DNA of 39,416 nt from an uncultured Verrucomicrobiales bacterium (GCA_937930235.1 CALGLJ010000060.1:1-39416); one strand, 5' to 3'. Shown: positions 16,616 to 24,994, counted from the first letter of the stretch. Notes: generated by a model from the sequence alone, not told the origin. Numbers and translations are program-made.

Positions 16616-18355
16616 TTAGCGTTTACTCTTTGGTTTCTTAAGCCAGGCGGTGATTTCTTTTAAATCGAGGCAGTTGATGACGTGTTTGCGTTCGAGCCAG
16701 CCTTTACGGGCCAAGCGCACTCCGAAGGCGAGGAATTGAAGTTGCTCAGTACGATGAGCATCGGGGTTGATGGAAGTGAGGACTCCTTTCTCGCTTGCCT
16801 TCTTCCACCAACGCCAGTCCATGTCGAGTCGGCGAGGATTGCAGTTGAGTTCAATCACGGTGCGTGTTTCCGCAGCGCAGTCGATGACTTTATCGACGTT
16901 GACCTTGTAAGGATCACGCTTCAGGAGAAGGCGTCCGGTAAGGTGGCCGATCATGGTGACGTGTTCATTTTCCATGGCGGAAATGATTCGTTTGGTCATT
17001 TCATCCTCCGGTAAGGTGAATGCGTTGTGAACTGAGGCCACACAGAAGTCGAGTTGGCTGAGAGTGGAGTCATCAAAGTCCAGAGTGCCATCTTTTAGAA
17101 TATCGACTTCACTTCCGGCAAAGAGATGGCAGCCATGCTCTCCTTGATTGAAGGTTTGAATTTCTTCGATTTGTTTCAGGAGCCGTTCTTCATTGAGGCC
17201 ATTGGCTTGGAAAGAAGAGTGTGAATGGTCTGAAATTCCAAAATATTGCAGGCCGTGATCATGGGCGGCATCGGCCATTTCTGCGAGAGTATTGCGGCCA
17301 TCGGATGCGGTGGTGTGATTGTGAAAAGTGCCGCGCAGGTGATCGAGTTCAATCAGGCGCGGAAGAGATCCTTCTTGTGCGATTTCTATTTCTCCTCGAT
17401 TTTCTCGTAGTTCTGGAGGAACGAATTCGAGTCCAAGAGCTTGATAGATCTCTGATTCTTCCCTGATTTCTGGGATTTCAACATCTCTAGTGGGGGTGAA
17501 ATCGTATTCGTTTAGCGAGAGTCCTTGTTTCAGGGCGAGTGAGCGAAGAGCGACGTTATGTTCCTTGCTGCCGGAGAAATATTGTAAGGCGAAAGGATAT
17601 TGTGCGTTGCTGACTGCGCGGAGGTCACATTGCAGGCCGTTTTCCAAGCGGATCGAGGTCTTGGTTTCTCCCTGTGCGATGATCTCGTGTCTTTCAGGAA
17701 AGGATGCAAAAAATTGCGTGAGCGTTGCGGGCTCATCCGTGGCAACGAGGAAGTCTAGGTCATGGAGGGTTTCTTTGGAGCGGCGATAGGATCCTGCGAT
17801 GGCGCAGCGGTGCGTCTTGGGGTGATCGCGGAGGCGTTCAAGGAGAGTTTCTGCGAGTGGGGCCACTTCTCCTAGCCGAAAGCGGTCGGCAAATTGTTCG
17901 CGGTTGGCGATGGCGGTCAGGATTTTTTCGACCGTCTTTTTCCCGAAGCCTGCGAGTTGCGTGATTTCCTCGCCTTGGCACGCCTCTTTGAGTTGGTTGA
18001 TAGAAGAGATGCCGAGGGCGTCATGAAGTGCTTTGATTTTTTTTGGCCCCAGGCCCTGTAGTTCAAAAAGTTCAAAAAGCGTTTCCGGGAATTCAGCACG
18101 AAGGTTTTCGTAGTAAACGAGGGTTCCGGTTGAGGCGAGTTCGTGGAGCTTTTGTTGAAGCGCGTCGCCGATCCCTTTGATCCCTTTGAGATCATCGGCG
18201 GCTGCTTTGGCTACGATGTCACCATCGTAATTCTGGACAATTTCCGCCCCATTTTTATAGGCACGAGTTTTAAAATGATTCTCGCCTTTGAGTTCAAGGA
18301 GGAGAGCGATTTCTTCGAGAGTTTGAACGAGGGTCTCGCGGGTTACGGTTGCCAT
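16616..18355 (-). CDS. polX: Family X DNA polymerase with PHP domain (PolX)
   Basis: Bacterial PolX fills short gaps in base-excision repair and has a PHP nuclease domain. The 579-residue length is normal. Helix-hairpin-helix DNA-binding motifs occur at about 58-63 (I-K-G-I-G-D) and 99-105 (L-Q-G-L-G-P-K). The nucleotidyltransferase core has G-S-Y-R-R (188-192), the metal aspartates D199 and D201 in H-D-L-D-F-L-V, and a third in C-D-L-R (D244). The PHP domain begins with F-H-N-H-T-T-A-S-D-G (344-353) and continues with G-I-S-D-H-S-H-S, H-N-A-F, G-H-L-T-G-R-L-L and N-P-D-A-H-R. lipB follows within tens of bases and is probably co-transcribed. Confidence 0.95.
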   Translation of the reverse strand: MATVTRETLVQTLEEIALLLELKGENHFKTRAYKNGAEIVQNYDGDIVAKAAADDLKGIKGIGDALQQKLHELASTGTLVYYENLRAEFPETLFELFELQGLGPKKIKALHDALGISSINQLKEACQGEEITQLAGFGKKTVEKILTAIANREQFADRFRLGEVAPLAETLLERLRDHPKTHRCAIAGSYRRSKETLHDLDFLVATDEPATLTQFFASFPERHEIIAQGETKTSIRLENGLQCDLRAVSNAQYPFALQYFSGSKEHNVALRSLALKQGLSLNEYDFTPTRDVEIPEIREESEIYQALGLEFVPPELRENRGEIEIAQEGSLPRLIELDHLRGTFHNHTTASDGRNTLAEMADAAHDHGLQYFGISDHSHSSFQANGLNEERLLKQIEEIQTFNQGEHGCHLFAGSEVDILKDGTLDFDDSTLSQLDFCVASVHNAFTLPEDEMTKRIISAMENEHVTMIGHLTGRLLLKRDPYKVNVDKVIDCAAETRTVIELNCNPRRLDMDWRWWKKASEKGVLTSINPDAHRTEQLQFLAFGVRLARKGWLERKHVINCLDLKEITAWLKKPKSKR

Positions 18356-18385
18356 ATGGGTATGAGTAAGGGTGAGTGGCTTAGT

Positions 18386-19492
18386 TTAGGTAAGGTTGGC
18401 AATCAATTCAACGAACCACTGGGCTCCTTGTTCAAGATCAGAGATGTGGATGAATTCATCTTTGGTATGCGCTTGATCAATGGAGCCCGGGCCGAGGCAG
18501 ATGGATGGAATGCCTGCTTTCGAGAGATGGGCCGCATCCGAGAACCAAGGGGCACCTGTGATGGGGACTCCGAGGCGCTTGAGCCACGGGTGATCGGTTG
18601 TCATTTCCATCGGAGGGTATTCATCAGCGGAGGCGAGAGTGAGGGGTAAGTCTTGAAGAAAACTTTCCAAAACTTTTTTGGCACTGGTGTCTGCGACAAG
18701 AGCCGGAACGGTGCGAATATCGATGACGGTCCGACAGTGAGCGGGGACAATGTTCGGACGGGTGCCTCCCTCGATCATGGCGATGTTCAGGGTGGAAGAG
18801 CCCAGGACGGGGTGCTGGAATTTTTGGAAATGGACCTTGAGTTGTTCTTCGAGAATTTCCAGAGCCTGAGCCATTTTGAGAATGGCGTTCTCGCCGAGGT
18901 GGGGTTTCGAAGCATGGACTGATTTTCCCGTCGCTTCGAGAGTGGCCCAGAGGCAGCCCTTGGTGCAGTAAACGGCCTCCATCGAGGTGGGTTCACCAGC
19001 GATGGCAAATTCGTAGTCTTGGCCGTGATGTTTTGCAAAGTGGATCGAGCCGGGTTGGGCGGATTCCTCCCCCATAAATCCAATGAAATCCACGGCGACT
19101 GGAAGTTCGGCTAAGCGATGGGCGTTTTCTTTCAGGCCCCAGAGCATAGCGGCCATTGGACCTTTGGTGTCAGAGGCTCCTCGACCCCAGATTTTTCCTT
19201 CTGCAATTTTTCCAGACCATGGTTCGATGGTCATGCCTTCAACTCCTACCGTGTCGAGATGTGGGCCAAGAAGAATGCGGGGACGGTCGAGGGATCCCGG
19301 AGCTCGGGCAATCAAATTAGGGCGTCCTGGGAGGACTTCTTCGATGGTGGTAGTGAAGCCGAGATTGCTCAGATAGGAATCGAGGAATTCGGCCATCTTT
19401 GCTTCTCCGCCAGGGTTGACTCCTGGATCTCCATCTGGATTGACAGATGGGATTTGAATGAGGGTCTGTAAAAGTTCTACCACGTTTTGCAT
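18386..19492 (-). CDS. M20-family metallopeptidase/deacylase (ArgE/DapE/CPG2-like)
   Basis: This is a two-zinc amidohydrolase. The metal and catalytic residues are present in order: L-G-P-H-L-D-T-V (His and catalytic Asp), W-G-R-G-A-S-D-T-K-G-P (bridging Asp), G-E-E-S (general base Glu pair), A-G-E-P-T (ligand Glu), and the C-terminal A-H-T-K-D-E-F-I (His). The lid-domain dimerisation region G-K-S-V-H-A-S-K-P-H-L-G-E-N-A is typical. The 368-residue length fits acetylornithine deacetylase or succinyl-diaminopimelate desuccinylase. The exact substrate cannot be fixed from motifs and no arginine or lysine genes lie next to it. polX follows 30 bp downstream. Confidence 0.9.
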   Translation of the reverse strand: MQNVVELLQTLIQIPSVNPDGDPGVNPGGEAKMAEFLDSYLSNLGFTTTIEEVLPGRPNLIARAPGSLDRPRILLGPHLDTVGVEGMTIEPWSGKIAEGKIWGRGASDTKGPMAAMLWGLKENAHRLAELPVAVDFIGFMGEESAQPGSIHFAKHHGQDYEFAIAGEPTSMEAVYCTKGCLWATLEATGKSVHASKPHLGENAILKMAQALEILEEQLKVHFQKFQHPVLGSSTLNIAMIEGGTRPNIVPAHCRTVIDIRTVPALVADTSAKKVLESFLQDLPLTLASADEYPPMEMTTDHPWLKRLGVPITGAPWFSDAAHLSKAGIPSICLGPGSIDQAHTKDEFIHISDLEQGAQWFVELIANLT

Positions 19493-19511
19493 AGGGCGAA
19501 CTTAGACTGAG

Positions 19512-20741
19512 TTAACGTGCAACGACGTGTATTTTTTGAGAAATTTTACCCTCTTTATTAATCGAGAGAAGTTGTGCGAGCGCTTCTTTAGCGGAAGTAG
19601 GGCGCTTGGCTGGATTTTTATCGATCATTCCCATCACCCAAGCGCAGAGTTCTGTGGGGAGGTTGGCGTTGATGGCCGCGAGGTCGCGGACGTTGCCCTG
19701 CATGTGGGAGCACATCACGCTCAGAGGACTCTCTCCATTGAAGGGGCGTTCTCCACTGAGGCAGCGGTAGAACACACACCCGAGTGAGTAGATGTCTGAG
19801 CGTTCATTAAGAGGAGCTTCGCTGAGGAACTCGGGGCTGAGTGAGAAGATCGAACCCATGAGTCCTTCACCATTTGGAGGTTCTCCGGTCGTGGGGTGAG
19901 TTTTCAGGCGAGCGCGACCATAATCGATGAGTTTCACATGATAGCGGCCACTCAGTTGTGGGCTGACCATGATATTGGACGATTTGATATCGAGGTGGAG
20001 AAGGTCGGCATTGTGTGTTGCTTCCAGCCCCTCGAGGGATTGGATCGCGATGTCCATAAATTGGTCCGTTGAGAGCGGGCCTTTGGTGAGGAGTGCTTCG
20101 AGATCTTGTCCTTCGATAAGCTCCATGACGATGAAGCTCCCGTAGCCATCGACGCCAGCATCGTATGTGCTGATGACATTGGGGTGTCGGACGCGAGAAA
20201 CGGATTGGAGTTCAGAAAGGTAATCTCCTTTGATCCCTAAATCACCTTTGTCTTTAAAGCGTTTGATTGCGACTGGCCTTCTGAGAAGAGTATCGGTAGC
20301 GCGATAGACCATGGCAGTGCCTCCTTCTCCAATTTTGATTTCGTGAGTATACCGCTTGTCATCGATGATGTCAGTGGGGTCAGGATCTTCAGGAGGAATG
20401 AGGGGGTGATTGAGTTCAACGCTTTTGTATTTGGAAATTTCATCCGAAACAAAATCGGTTTTGTTTTTATCAGCGATCAGAGCAAAGTGAATGGCCTGCC
20501 CAAGATCGGTGATGAGAATGGAGAACTTTCCCATGTCGATGCGCAATTCATCACAGTCGCGGATGATTGATTTCATCGCTCCGAGAGTATTGATTCCGCG
20601 CTGAGCTATTTTTTGAATGGTCGTGACGCGATAATCGGAGGGCGCTTGCCCTGCGACCAGTTGAGCAAGCGGGGTGGTGATGAAGTTTGCATAAACTACA
20701 TCAATCCGATCAATCATCTGGACGATTTCTCTAGGTATCAC
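19512..20741 (-). CDS. Serine/threonine protein kinase with an uncharacterised N-terminal domain
   Basis: Hanks-type kinase in residues about 130-390: glycine loop G-E-G-G-T-A-M-V (138-145), ATP lysine K160, C-helix E177, catalytic loop H-L-D-I-K-S-S-N (249-256), D273-Y-G in place of the usual DFG, and S-P-E-F for the APE motif. It should be active, since the Asp, Asn and Lys are all present. There is no transmembrane helix, so it is cytoplasmic, unlike many bacterial PknB-type kinases. Residues 1-125 form a separate domain that I do not recognise, with a beta pattern S-I-L-I-T-D-L-G-x4-F-A-L-I-A-D. The GTG start lies one base after the stop of the small upstream gene, so the two form a unit; ATG codon 9 is an alternative start. 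Confidence 0.9.
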   Translation of the reverse strand: MIPREIVQMIDRIDVVYANFITTPLAQLVAGQAPSDYRVTTIQKIAQRGINTLGAMKSIIRDCDELRIDMGKFSILITDLGQAIHFALIADKNKTDFVSDEISKYKSVELNHPLIPPEDPDPTDIIDDKRYTHEIKIGEGGTAMVYRATDTLLRRPVAIKRFKDKGDLGIKGDYLSELQSVSRVRHPNVISTYDAGVDGYGSFIVMELIEGQDLEALLTKGPLSTDQFMDIAIQSLEGLEATHNADLLHLDIKSSNIMVSPQLSGRYHVKLIDYGRARLKTHPTTGEPPNGEGLMGSIFSLSPEFLSEAPLNERSDIYSLGCVFYRCLSGERPFNGESPLSVMCSHMQGNVRDLAAINANLPTELCAWVMGMIDKNPAKRPTSAKEALAQLLSINKEGKISQKIHVVAR

Positions 20742-20742
20742 G

Positions 20743-21126
20743 TCAGTATTGGGCGGTAAGGAAGTCTTCCATCGCAGAAGAAGATGCTTCGGGTTTCGTG
20801 ATCAGACCAAAAACTCGACATTCTGAGTGATCTTCCTCGTCGGCTCCTGAGTTCTCATCGTTGAGGCCGATGGAAAAAAGCATGAACTTCTTTTTGGAAG
20901 AAGAAGCAATGATCGAGTCGGGGGCGGGGAGTCCTGCTTTTCGAGCAAGTGCGGTAGCCCAATCGATCGCGGCTACGGTATGCTGCTTAGCGCGTTCTGC
21001 TTTTTTGGAAGTGGAATGGACCATTTGGAAGTCCACATCAGTTTGAAAAAAATCATGAACATCTGGATGTTCCGTGATTTCATCAATCGCGATGGGAGAT
21101 GGTGAATGGTCAGTTGGGTTTTTCAC
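20743..21126 (-). CDS. Hypothetical protein, probable partner of the adjacent kinase
   Basis: A 127-residue soluble protein with no recognised family, no signal peptide and no membrane helix. It is acidic at both ends, and a Lys-rich S-S-S-K-K-K-F-M-L-F-S-I-G-L segment in the middle suggests a small alpha/beta domain. It ends one base before the kinase start codon and begins 109 bp after nuoF, all on one strand. A role as substrate, adaptor or regulator of the kinase is inferred from that spacing. Its many Ser/Thr residues would suit a phosphorylation target. Confidence 0.65.
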   Translation of the reverse strand: MKNPTDHSPSPIAIDEITEHPDVHDFFQTDVDFQMVHSTSKKAERAKQHTVAAIDWATALARKAGLPAPDSIIASSSKKKFMLFSIGLNDENSGADEEDHSECRVFGLITKPEASSSAMEDFLTAQY

Positions 21127-21235
21127 GACTTAGGGGGAGCTTTGAATAAAGCAAAAGTGACGAGCCACTCCAAACTATTTGAGGGTGGATGTCAAAAGAA
21201 CAATCTGAGAAGAAAGATCGCTACAATATCAAAAA

Positions 21236-22633
21236 TCAAGATGAGATCAGGAATTTTTCCCGTTCCTGTTGTTCCGGAGATTTGAACTCATTTTCCTCCG
21301 AGGTCTCTGCGATGAGTTCATCGCGATATTTGTCAATCATCGCTTCTACAGGCCATGCGCTGGCTTCACCGAATGCACAAATGGTTTTGCCATCAATCTG
21401 GTATGCAACTTCTTCGAGCGTTTTTACATCATCAGGAGTCGCATTTCCTTCTAAAATACGGTCGGAAATTTTCCTCATCCAAGTGGAACCCTCACGGCAC
21501 GGAGTGCATTGGCCACAGGATTCGTGTGCATAGAAATGTGTGATGTTATTGAGCACCCAGGAGATTTTTCGAGAATCATCGAGAACAATGACTCCTCCTG
21601 AGCCTGCCATGGAGCCTGCCTCTGCGAGGGTGTCAAAGTCGAGTGGTAGATCCCAGAAGCTGAGTTCTTTGGCCTCATCTCCGCGACCGATGCTGAAGGA
21701 TTCATTACAGCGGAGAATCTTCGAAGAAGATCCACCGGGAATGACGGCTTTGAACTCTCGTCCGTCTTTCGGGCCACCGCACATGTCGTAGATGAGTTCG
21801 CGGAAGGTGATTTTGCCCACTTGGACTTCGAAGTAACCAGGATGTTTCACGTCGCCAGAAACGCAGAGAATTCTGGTGCCAGAATTGCGTGGAGTTCCTA
21901 GTTTAACATATTCTTCTCCTCCCATCCTCAGGATGTGAACCACGTGGCAAAGGGATTCGACATTGTTCACGATGGTAGGGCACATGTAGAGGCCCATGGC
22001 CGCGGGAAAATAGGGAGGCTTGATGCGAGGATAAGCGCGCTTGCCTTCGAGGGATTCGATGAGGCCAGTTTCTTCACCACAGATGTATGCTGCAGCGCCA
22101 CGATGGACATAGATTTCGAGATCAAAACCAGATCCTTGGATATTTTGGCCGAGGAAGCCTTTTTCACGGGCTTCGGCGATGGCTTTTTCAAGGATGATGG
22201 CCGCTTCAGGGAATTCTTCGCGAATGTATATGTAGGCGGTGTGCGCTCCGACGGCGAAGGCTGAAATGACCATGCCTTCGATGAGCATGTGGGGGTCTTG
22301 ATGAACGATGTAGCGATCCTTAAATGTTCCCGGTTCAGATTCATCTGCATTGCAGATCAGGTAAACGGGTTTGGTGTTGTTGGGGGGAATGAATCCCCAC
22401 TTGATCCCAGTCGGGAATCCCGCTCCTCCACGTCCACGCAGGCCGGAGGTTTTGACTTCTCCGATGATGGCCTTCGGGTCCATGGTGAGACCTTTCTTGA
22501 GCATTTCATATCCACCATCATTCAAATATGTATCGATGGATTGATCCCAGCCTTCGCGGTCGACATTTTTAAAAATGAGGCGGTGTTCGTTGGCGTGAGG
22601 CTCTTTACCGGGAAGATATTTGATGTCGCTCAT
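21236..22633 (-). CDS. nuoF: NADH-quinone oxidoreductase subunit F
   Basis: NuoF is the NADH- and FMN-binding 51-kDa subunit of complex I, with one [4Fe-4S] cluster (N3), in the peripheral arm on the cytoplasmic side. It has 465 residues. The FMN/NADH glycine-rich segment is S-G-L-R-G-R-G-G-A-G-F-P-T-G-x-K-W (63-79), followed by N-A-D-E-S-E-P-G-T and I-C-G-E-E-T-G. The cluster cysteines are C373-G-Q-C376-T-P-C379 and C419. The C-terminal 25 residues are charged and unconserved. It lies 24 bp after nuoE. nuoG, the usual next gene, is replaced downstream by a hypothetical protein and a kinase. Confidence 0.97.
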   Translation of the reverse strand: MSDIKYLPGKEPHANEHRLIFKNVDREGWDQSIDTYLNDGGYEMLKKGLTMDPKAIIGEVKTSGLRGRGGAGFPTGIKWGFIPPNNTKPVYLICNADESEPGTFKDRYIVHQDPHMLIEGMVISAFAVGAHTAYIYIREEFPEAAIILEKAIAEAREKGFLGQNIQGSGFDLEIYVHRGAAAYICGEETGLIESLEGKRAYPRIKPPYFPAAMGLYMCPTIVNNVESLCHVVHILRMGGEEYVKLGTPRNSGTRILCVSGDVKHPGYFEVQVGKITFRELIYDMCGGPKDGREFKAVIPGGSSSKILRCNESFSIGRGDEAKELSFWDLPLDFDTLAEAGSMAGSGGVIVLDDSRKISWVLNNITHFYAHESCGQCTPCREGSTWMRKISDRILEGNATPDDVKTLEEVAYQIDGKTICAFGEASAWPVEAMIDKYRDELIAETSEENEFKSPEQQEREKFLISS

Positions 22634-22657
22634 AGAGTTGATGCGGAGGGTGAGAGA

Positions 22658-23605
22658 TTAAGCGTTTTGGTAGGAGTCGAGAAGGGCCTGGGCTTTGTCC
22701 GCCGTGATTCCTTCGTGAAAGTCGTCATTGACGAGGCAGACTGGGGCGGTGCCGCAGGAGGCGAGACACTCGGCGTATTCAACGGAGAAGTTTCCACAAG
22801 GAGAGACGGAGATGGTGTCTTTGTGGCCGTCTTCTTGTGAGCGGTCGATTTTTGTGATTTCACAGAGCTTGTCCATGAGTTCGTAGGAGCCTCCCATGGC
22901 ACAGGAAAGAGTCCGGCAGACCCGGACGTGGAGTTTACCGGGAGCCTTTTGGCGGAATCCGGGGTAGAAGGTGACCACTTCGACAACTTTCATCGGCTCA
23001 AGGTTGAGCTTATTCGCAACCCAATCGATGGATTCTGGGCTGATGAAGCCGAAATGATGTTGTACTTCGTGAAGGAGTGGCAGGACGGCGGAGCGAGTTT
23101 GATCTGCAGGGTATTGGGCGATTCTCTGGTCGGCCTTGGCTTCGAGTTCAGGGGTGATTTCGAAGCATGGGAAGTTCACGGCACCAGGGGTGATGGGCGA
23201 GTGGATGTTTCTCTCAAGAGCCGTGAGTTGAGGTTCGGAGTATTCGACCTTGGAGCGGTCAATCGGGCACGGCTTTGGAATCACTCCCGCAGAGCACAGG
23301 TAGTGGAGTTTACTACGATCAATGAGAGCAGGTTTTGGCACGACTACTCCGAGAGAACGATAGCGGAGTTTGCTACGATCAATGCAAGCAGGCTTTGGCA
23401 CCGCAGTCCCGAGAGAGTGGTAACGGAGTTTACTGCGATCAATCGGAGCGGGCCGGGGAACTTTTGGAGAAGATTGTTTCTGATCGAAGTAGATCAGTCT
23501 AGCACGATCAATCAACGCGGGAGTGGGCACTATGCTGGCAGTGCGATAAGAGACTCGGCTGCGATTGATGGGACGCGGTTTGGGGACTTCGATGTTTGAG
23601 TTCAC
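22658..23605 (-). CDS. nuoE: NADH-quinone oxidoreductase subunit E with N-terminal tandem-repeat extension
   Basis: Residues about 145-315 are a standard NuoE (24-kDa) subunit. It has a helical start (Y-P-A-D-Q-T-R-S-A-V-L-P-L-L-H), V-V-T-F-Y-P-G-F and the thioredoxin-like [2Fe-2S] site C230-x4-C235, C280-x3-C284. This cluster (N1a) sits beside the FMN of NuoF. Ahead of it are about 140 extra residues: six tandem repeats of 19-23 residues with the core V-P-K-P-x-x-I-D-R-S-K-L-x-Y, starting at residues 7, 26, 49, 69, 89 and 109. The repeats are basic, lack hydrophobic helices and look like neither a signal peptide nor a known domain. The first codon is GTG, just after an in-frame TAA. A GTG at residue 143 could start a normal-length NuoE, but synonymous differences between repeats argue that the extension is translated. 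Confidence 0.93.
   Translation of the reverse strand: MNSNIEVPKPRPINRSRVSYRTASIVPTPALIDRARLIYFDQKQSSPKVPRPAPIDRSKLRYHSLGTAVPKPACIDRSKLRYRSLGVVVPKPALIDRSKLHYLCSAGVIPKPCPIDRSKVEYSEPQLTALERNIHSPITPGAVNFPCFEITPELEAKADQRIAQYPADQTRSAVLPLLHEVQHHFGFISPESIDWVANKLNLEPMKVVEVVTFYPGFRQKAPGKLHVRVCRTLSCAMGGSYELMDKLCEITKIDRSQEDGHKDTISVSPCGNFSVEYAECLASCGTAPVCLVNDDFHEGITADKAQALLDSYQNA
23231..23587 (-). repeat. Six in-frame tandem repeats (about 60 bp) within nuoE
   Basis: The repeats encode V/I-P-x-P-x-x-I-D/N-R-S/A-K/R-L/V-x-Y with unit starts 57, 69, 60, 60 and 60 bp apart. In the three most similar neighbours the I-D-R-S-K-L core differs only by synonymous bases (AGT/AGC, CGT/CGC), followed by CGT/CGC for Arg (His in the third) and TAT/TAC for Tyr. 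They are coding repeats, without the conserved-repeat/variable-spacer pattern of CRISPR. Confidence 0.9.
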
Positions 23606-23641
23606 CTTGAGAGAAATCAGTTAAGCTAGAGGAAAGAAAAA

Positions 23642-24895
23642 TTAACGATCGCACTCACCCATGACGAAGTCGAGAGAGCCGAGAATAGCAGGGATGTCAG
23701 AGACCATATGGCCTTTGAGTAGTTCAGAGCAGATGCCGAGATTGACGAAAGATGGGGCGCGGATTTTGAGGCGGTAGGGAACGCCTCCTCCTTTGGAGTG
23801 GATGTAAAATCCAAGTTCTCCCTTTGGATTTTCGGCGGCGAAGTAGACTTCTCCCTCGGGAGCCTCAATGCCTTGAGTGGCGACGATGAAATGGTGAATC
23901 AGCTCCTCCATACTCATGAGCACTCGTTCCTTATCGGGGAGGGTTGACTTAGAGTTGACGACATTGATGTCGCCTTCTGGGAAGTCGGCGAGGACTTGGC
24001 GGATGATTTTGATCGACTGCCGCATCTCTTCCATTCGGACGAGGTAGCGATCATAGCAATCTCCATTTTCACCGATGGGGACGTCAAAGTCATACTGCTC
24101 ATAGCCGAGGTAGGGGCTGTCTTTTCTCAAGTCGCGGTCCACTCCGCAGGCACGAAGGTTTGGTCCAGTCATGCCGTAGCTGATCGCGTCTTCCCGGCTG
24201 ATGACCCCGACGTCGCACATTCTCTCAAGATAGATTTTGTTCTTATCGAGGAGGCTAGAAATTTCATCAATGGTGTTGGAGCACTCATCAAGGAATTTGA
24301 GGATGTCTTGATCGAGCCCTTCAGGAAGGTCGCGCAATTGGCCTCCAACGCGGGTGTAGGATGTGGTGAAGCGCGCCCCGGTGAGTTGCTCGCAGAAGTT
24401 GTAAATTTTTTCGCGTTCGGCGAAGGTGTAGAGGAAAACGGTCATCGCACCGACGTCCATGGCGCAGACCCCAACCCCGAGCATGTGTGATGAAATGCGG
24501 GCGAGTTCGCAGCAGAGTACTCGAAGAGCCTGTCCCCGTGGAGGGAGTTCCCATCCCATGAGCTTTTCTACGGTACAGGCGTAGGCGACGTTGTTGGCCA
24601 GAGGAGCAAGGTAGTCGAGTCGATCCGTGTATGGGATAAACTGATTGTAGTGCATGTTCTCCGCGATCTTTTCATCACCACGATGCAGGTAGCCGATATG
24701 AGGTTCTGCTTTTTCAATAATCTCCCCATCAAGTTCCAGCACAAGGCGCAGCACCCCATGGGTGGCTGGATGAGAGGGGCCCATATTCAGAACCATTTTT
24801 TCGCCGAGAACATCGTCGGTCTCAGCTTGATAATGATCTGCTGCTTTTGCCGATTTTGCGGCGGCATCCGGGGCCTCGTAAGTGGTGGTGCTCAT
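23642..24895 (-). CDS. nuoD: NADH-quinone oxidoreductase subunit D
   Basis: NuoD is the 49-kDa complex I subunit that lines the quinone pocket together with NuoB. It has 417 residues. Diagnostic segments are G-P-S-H-P-A-T-H-G (39-47) with the quinone-pocket histidine, H-I-G-Y-L-H-R-G (66-73), Y-T-D-R-L-D-Y, T-G-A-R-F-T-T-S-Y-T-R-V-G-G, Y-D-R-Y-L-V-R-M-E-E-M and the C terminus I-L-G-S-L-D-F-V-M-G-E-C-D-R. It is not fused to NuoC. It heads a nuoD-nuoE-nuoF transcript (36 and 24 bp gaps). The gene upstream is a lipoprotein rather than nuoC, so the rest of complex I must lie elsewhere. A CRP-type palindrome sits 49-68 bp ahead of the start. Confidence 0.97.
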   Translation of the reverse strand: MSTTTYEAPDAAAKSAKAADHYQAETDDVLGEKMVLNMGPSHPATHGVLRLVLELDGEIIEKAEPHIGYLHRGDEKIAENMHYNQFIPYTDRLDYLAPLANNVAYACTVEKLMGWELPPRGQALRVLCCELARISSHMLGVGVCAMDVGAMTVFLYTFAEREKIYNFCEQLTGARFTTSYTRVGGQLRDLPEGLDQDILKFLDECSNTIDEISSLLDKNKIYLERMCDVGVISREDAISYGMTGPNLRACGVDRDLRKDSPYLGYEQYDFDVPIGENGDCYDRYLVRMEEMRQSIKIIRQVLADFPEGDINVVNSKSTLPDKERVLMSMEELIHHFIVATQGIEAPEGEVYFAAENPKGELGFYIHSKGGGVPYRLKIRAPSFVNLGICSELLKGHMVSDIPAILGSLDFVMGECDR

Positions 24896-24943
24896 AAGTG
24901 CGACAAGACGATAGAACCTCCATTTGGCGGGGGTCGCAAGGAG

Positions 24944-24963
24944 TTTGTGAAACTTTTCACAAA
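24944..24963. promoter_or_regulatory. Perfect CRP/FNR-family-type operator upstream of nuoD
   Basis: A perfect 20-bp palindrome with 9-bp arms (TTTGTGAAA and TTTCACAAA, 2-bp centre). It contains TGTGA-N6-TCACA, the classical CRP half-site arrangement. It lies in the 99-bp gap between the lipoprotein gene and nuoD. No T run follows on either strand, so a regulator site is more likely than a terminator. Which regulator binds is unknown; no crp/fnr gene is in the window. Confidence 0.55.
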
Positions 24964-24994
24964 GTCTGAGCTGCGGAGCCTTTAATTTGAAGGA

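Noticed and set aside
23231-23587. Periodic 60-bp repeats as a CRISPR array
   Set aside because: Whole units repeat in frame, with no distinct repeat/spacer alternation and no cas genes.
22928-23599. Plus-strand 223-codon frame opposite nuoE, with its own repeat pattern
   Set aside because: It is the antisense of the nuoE repeats and core; conservation and synonymous changes follow the minus-strand frame.
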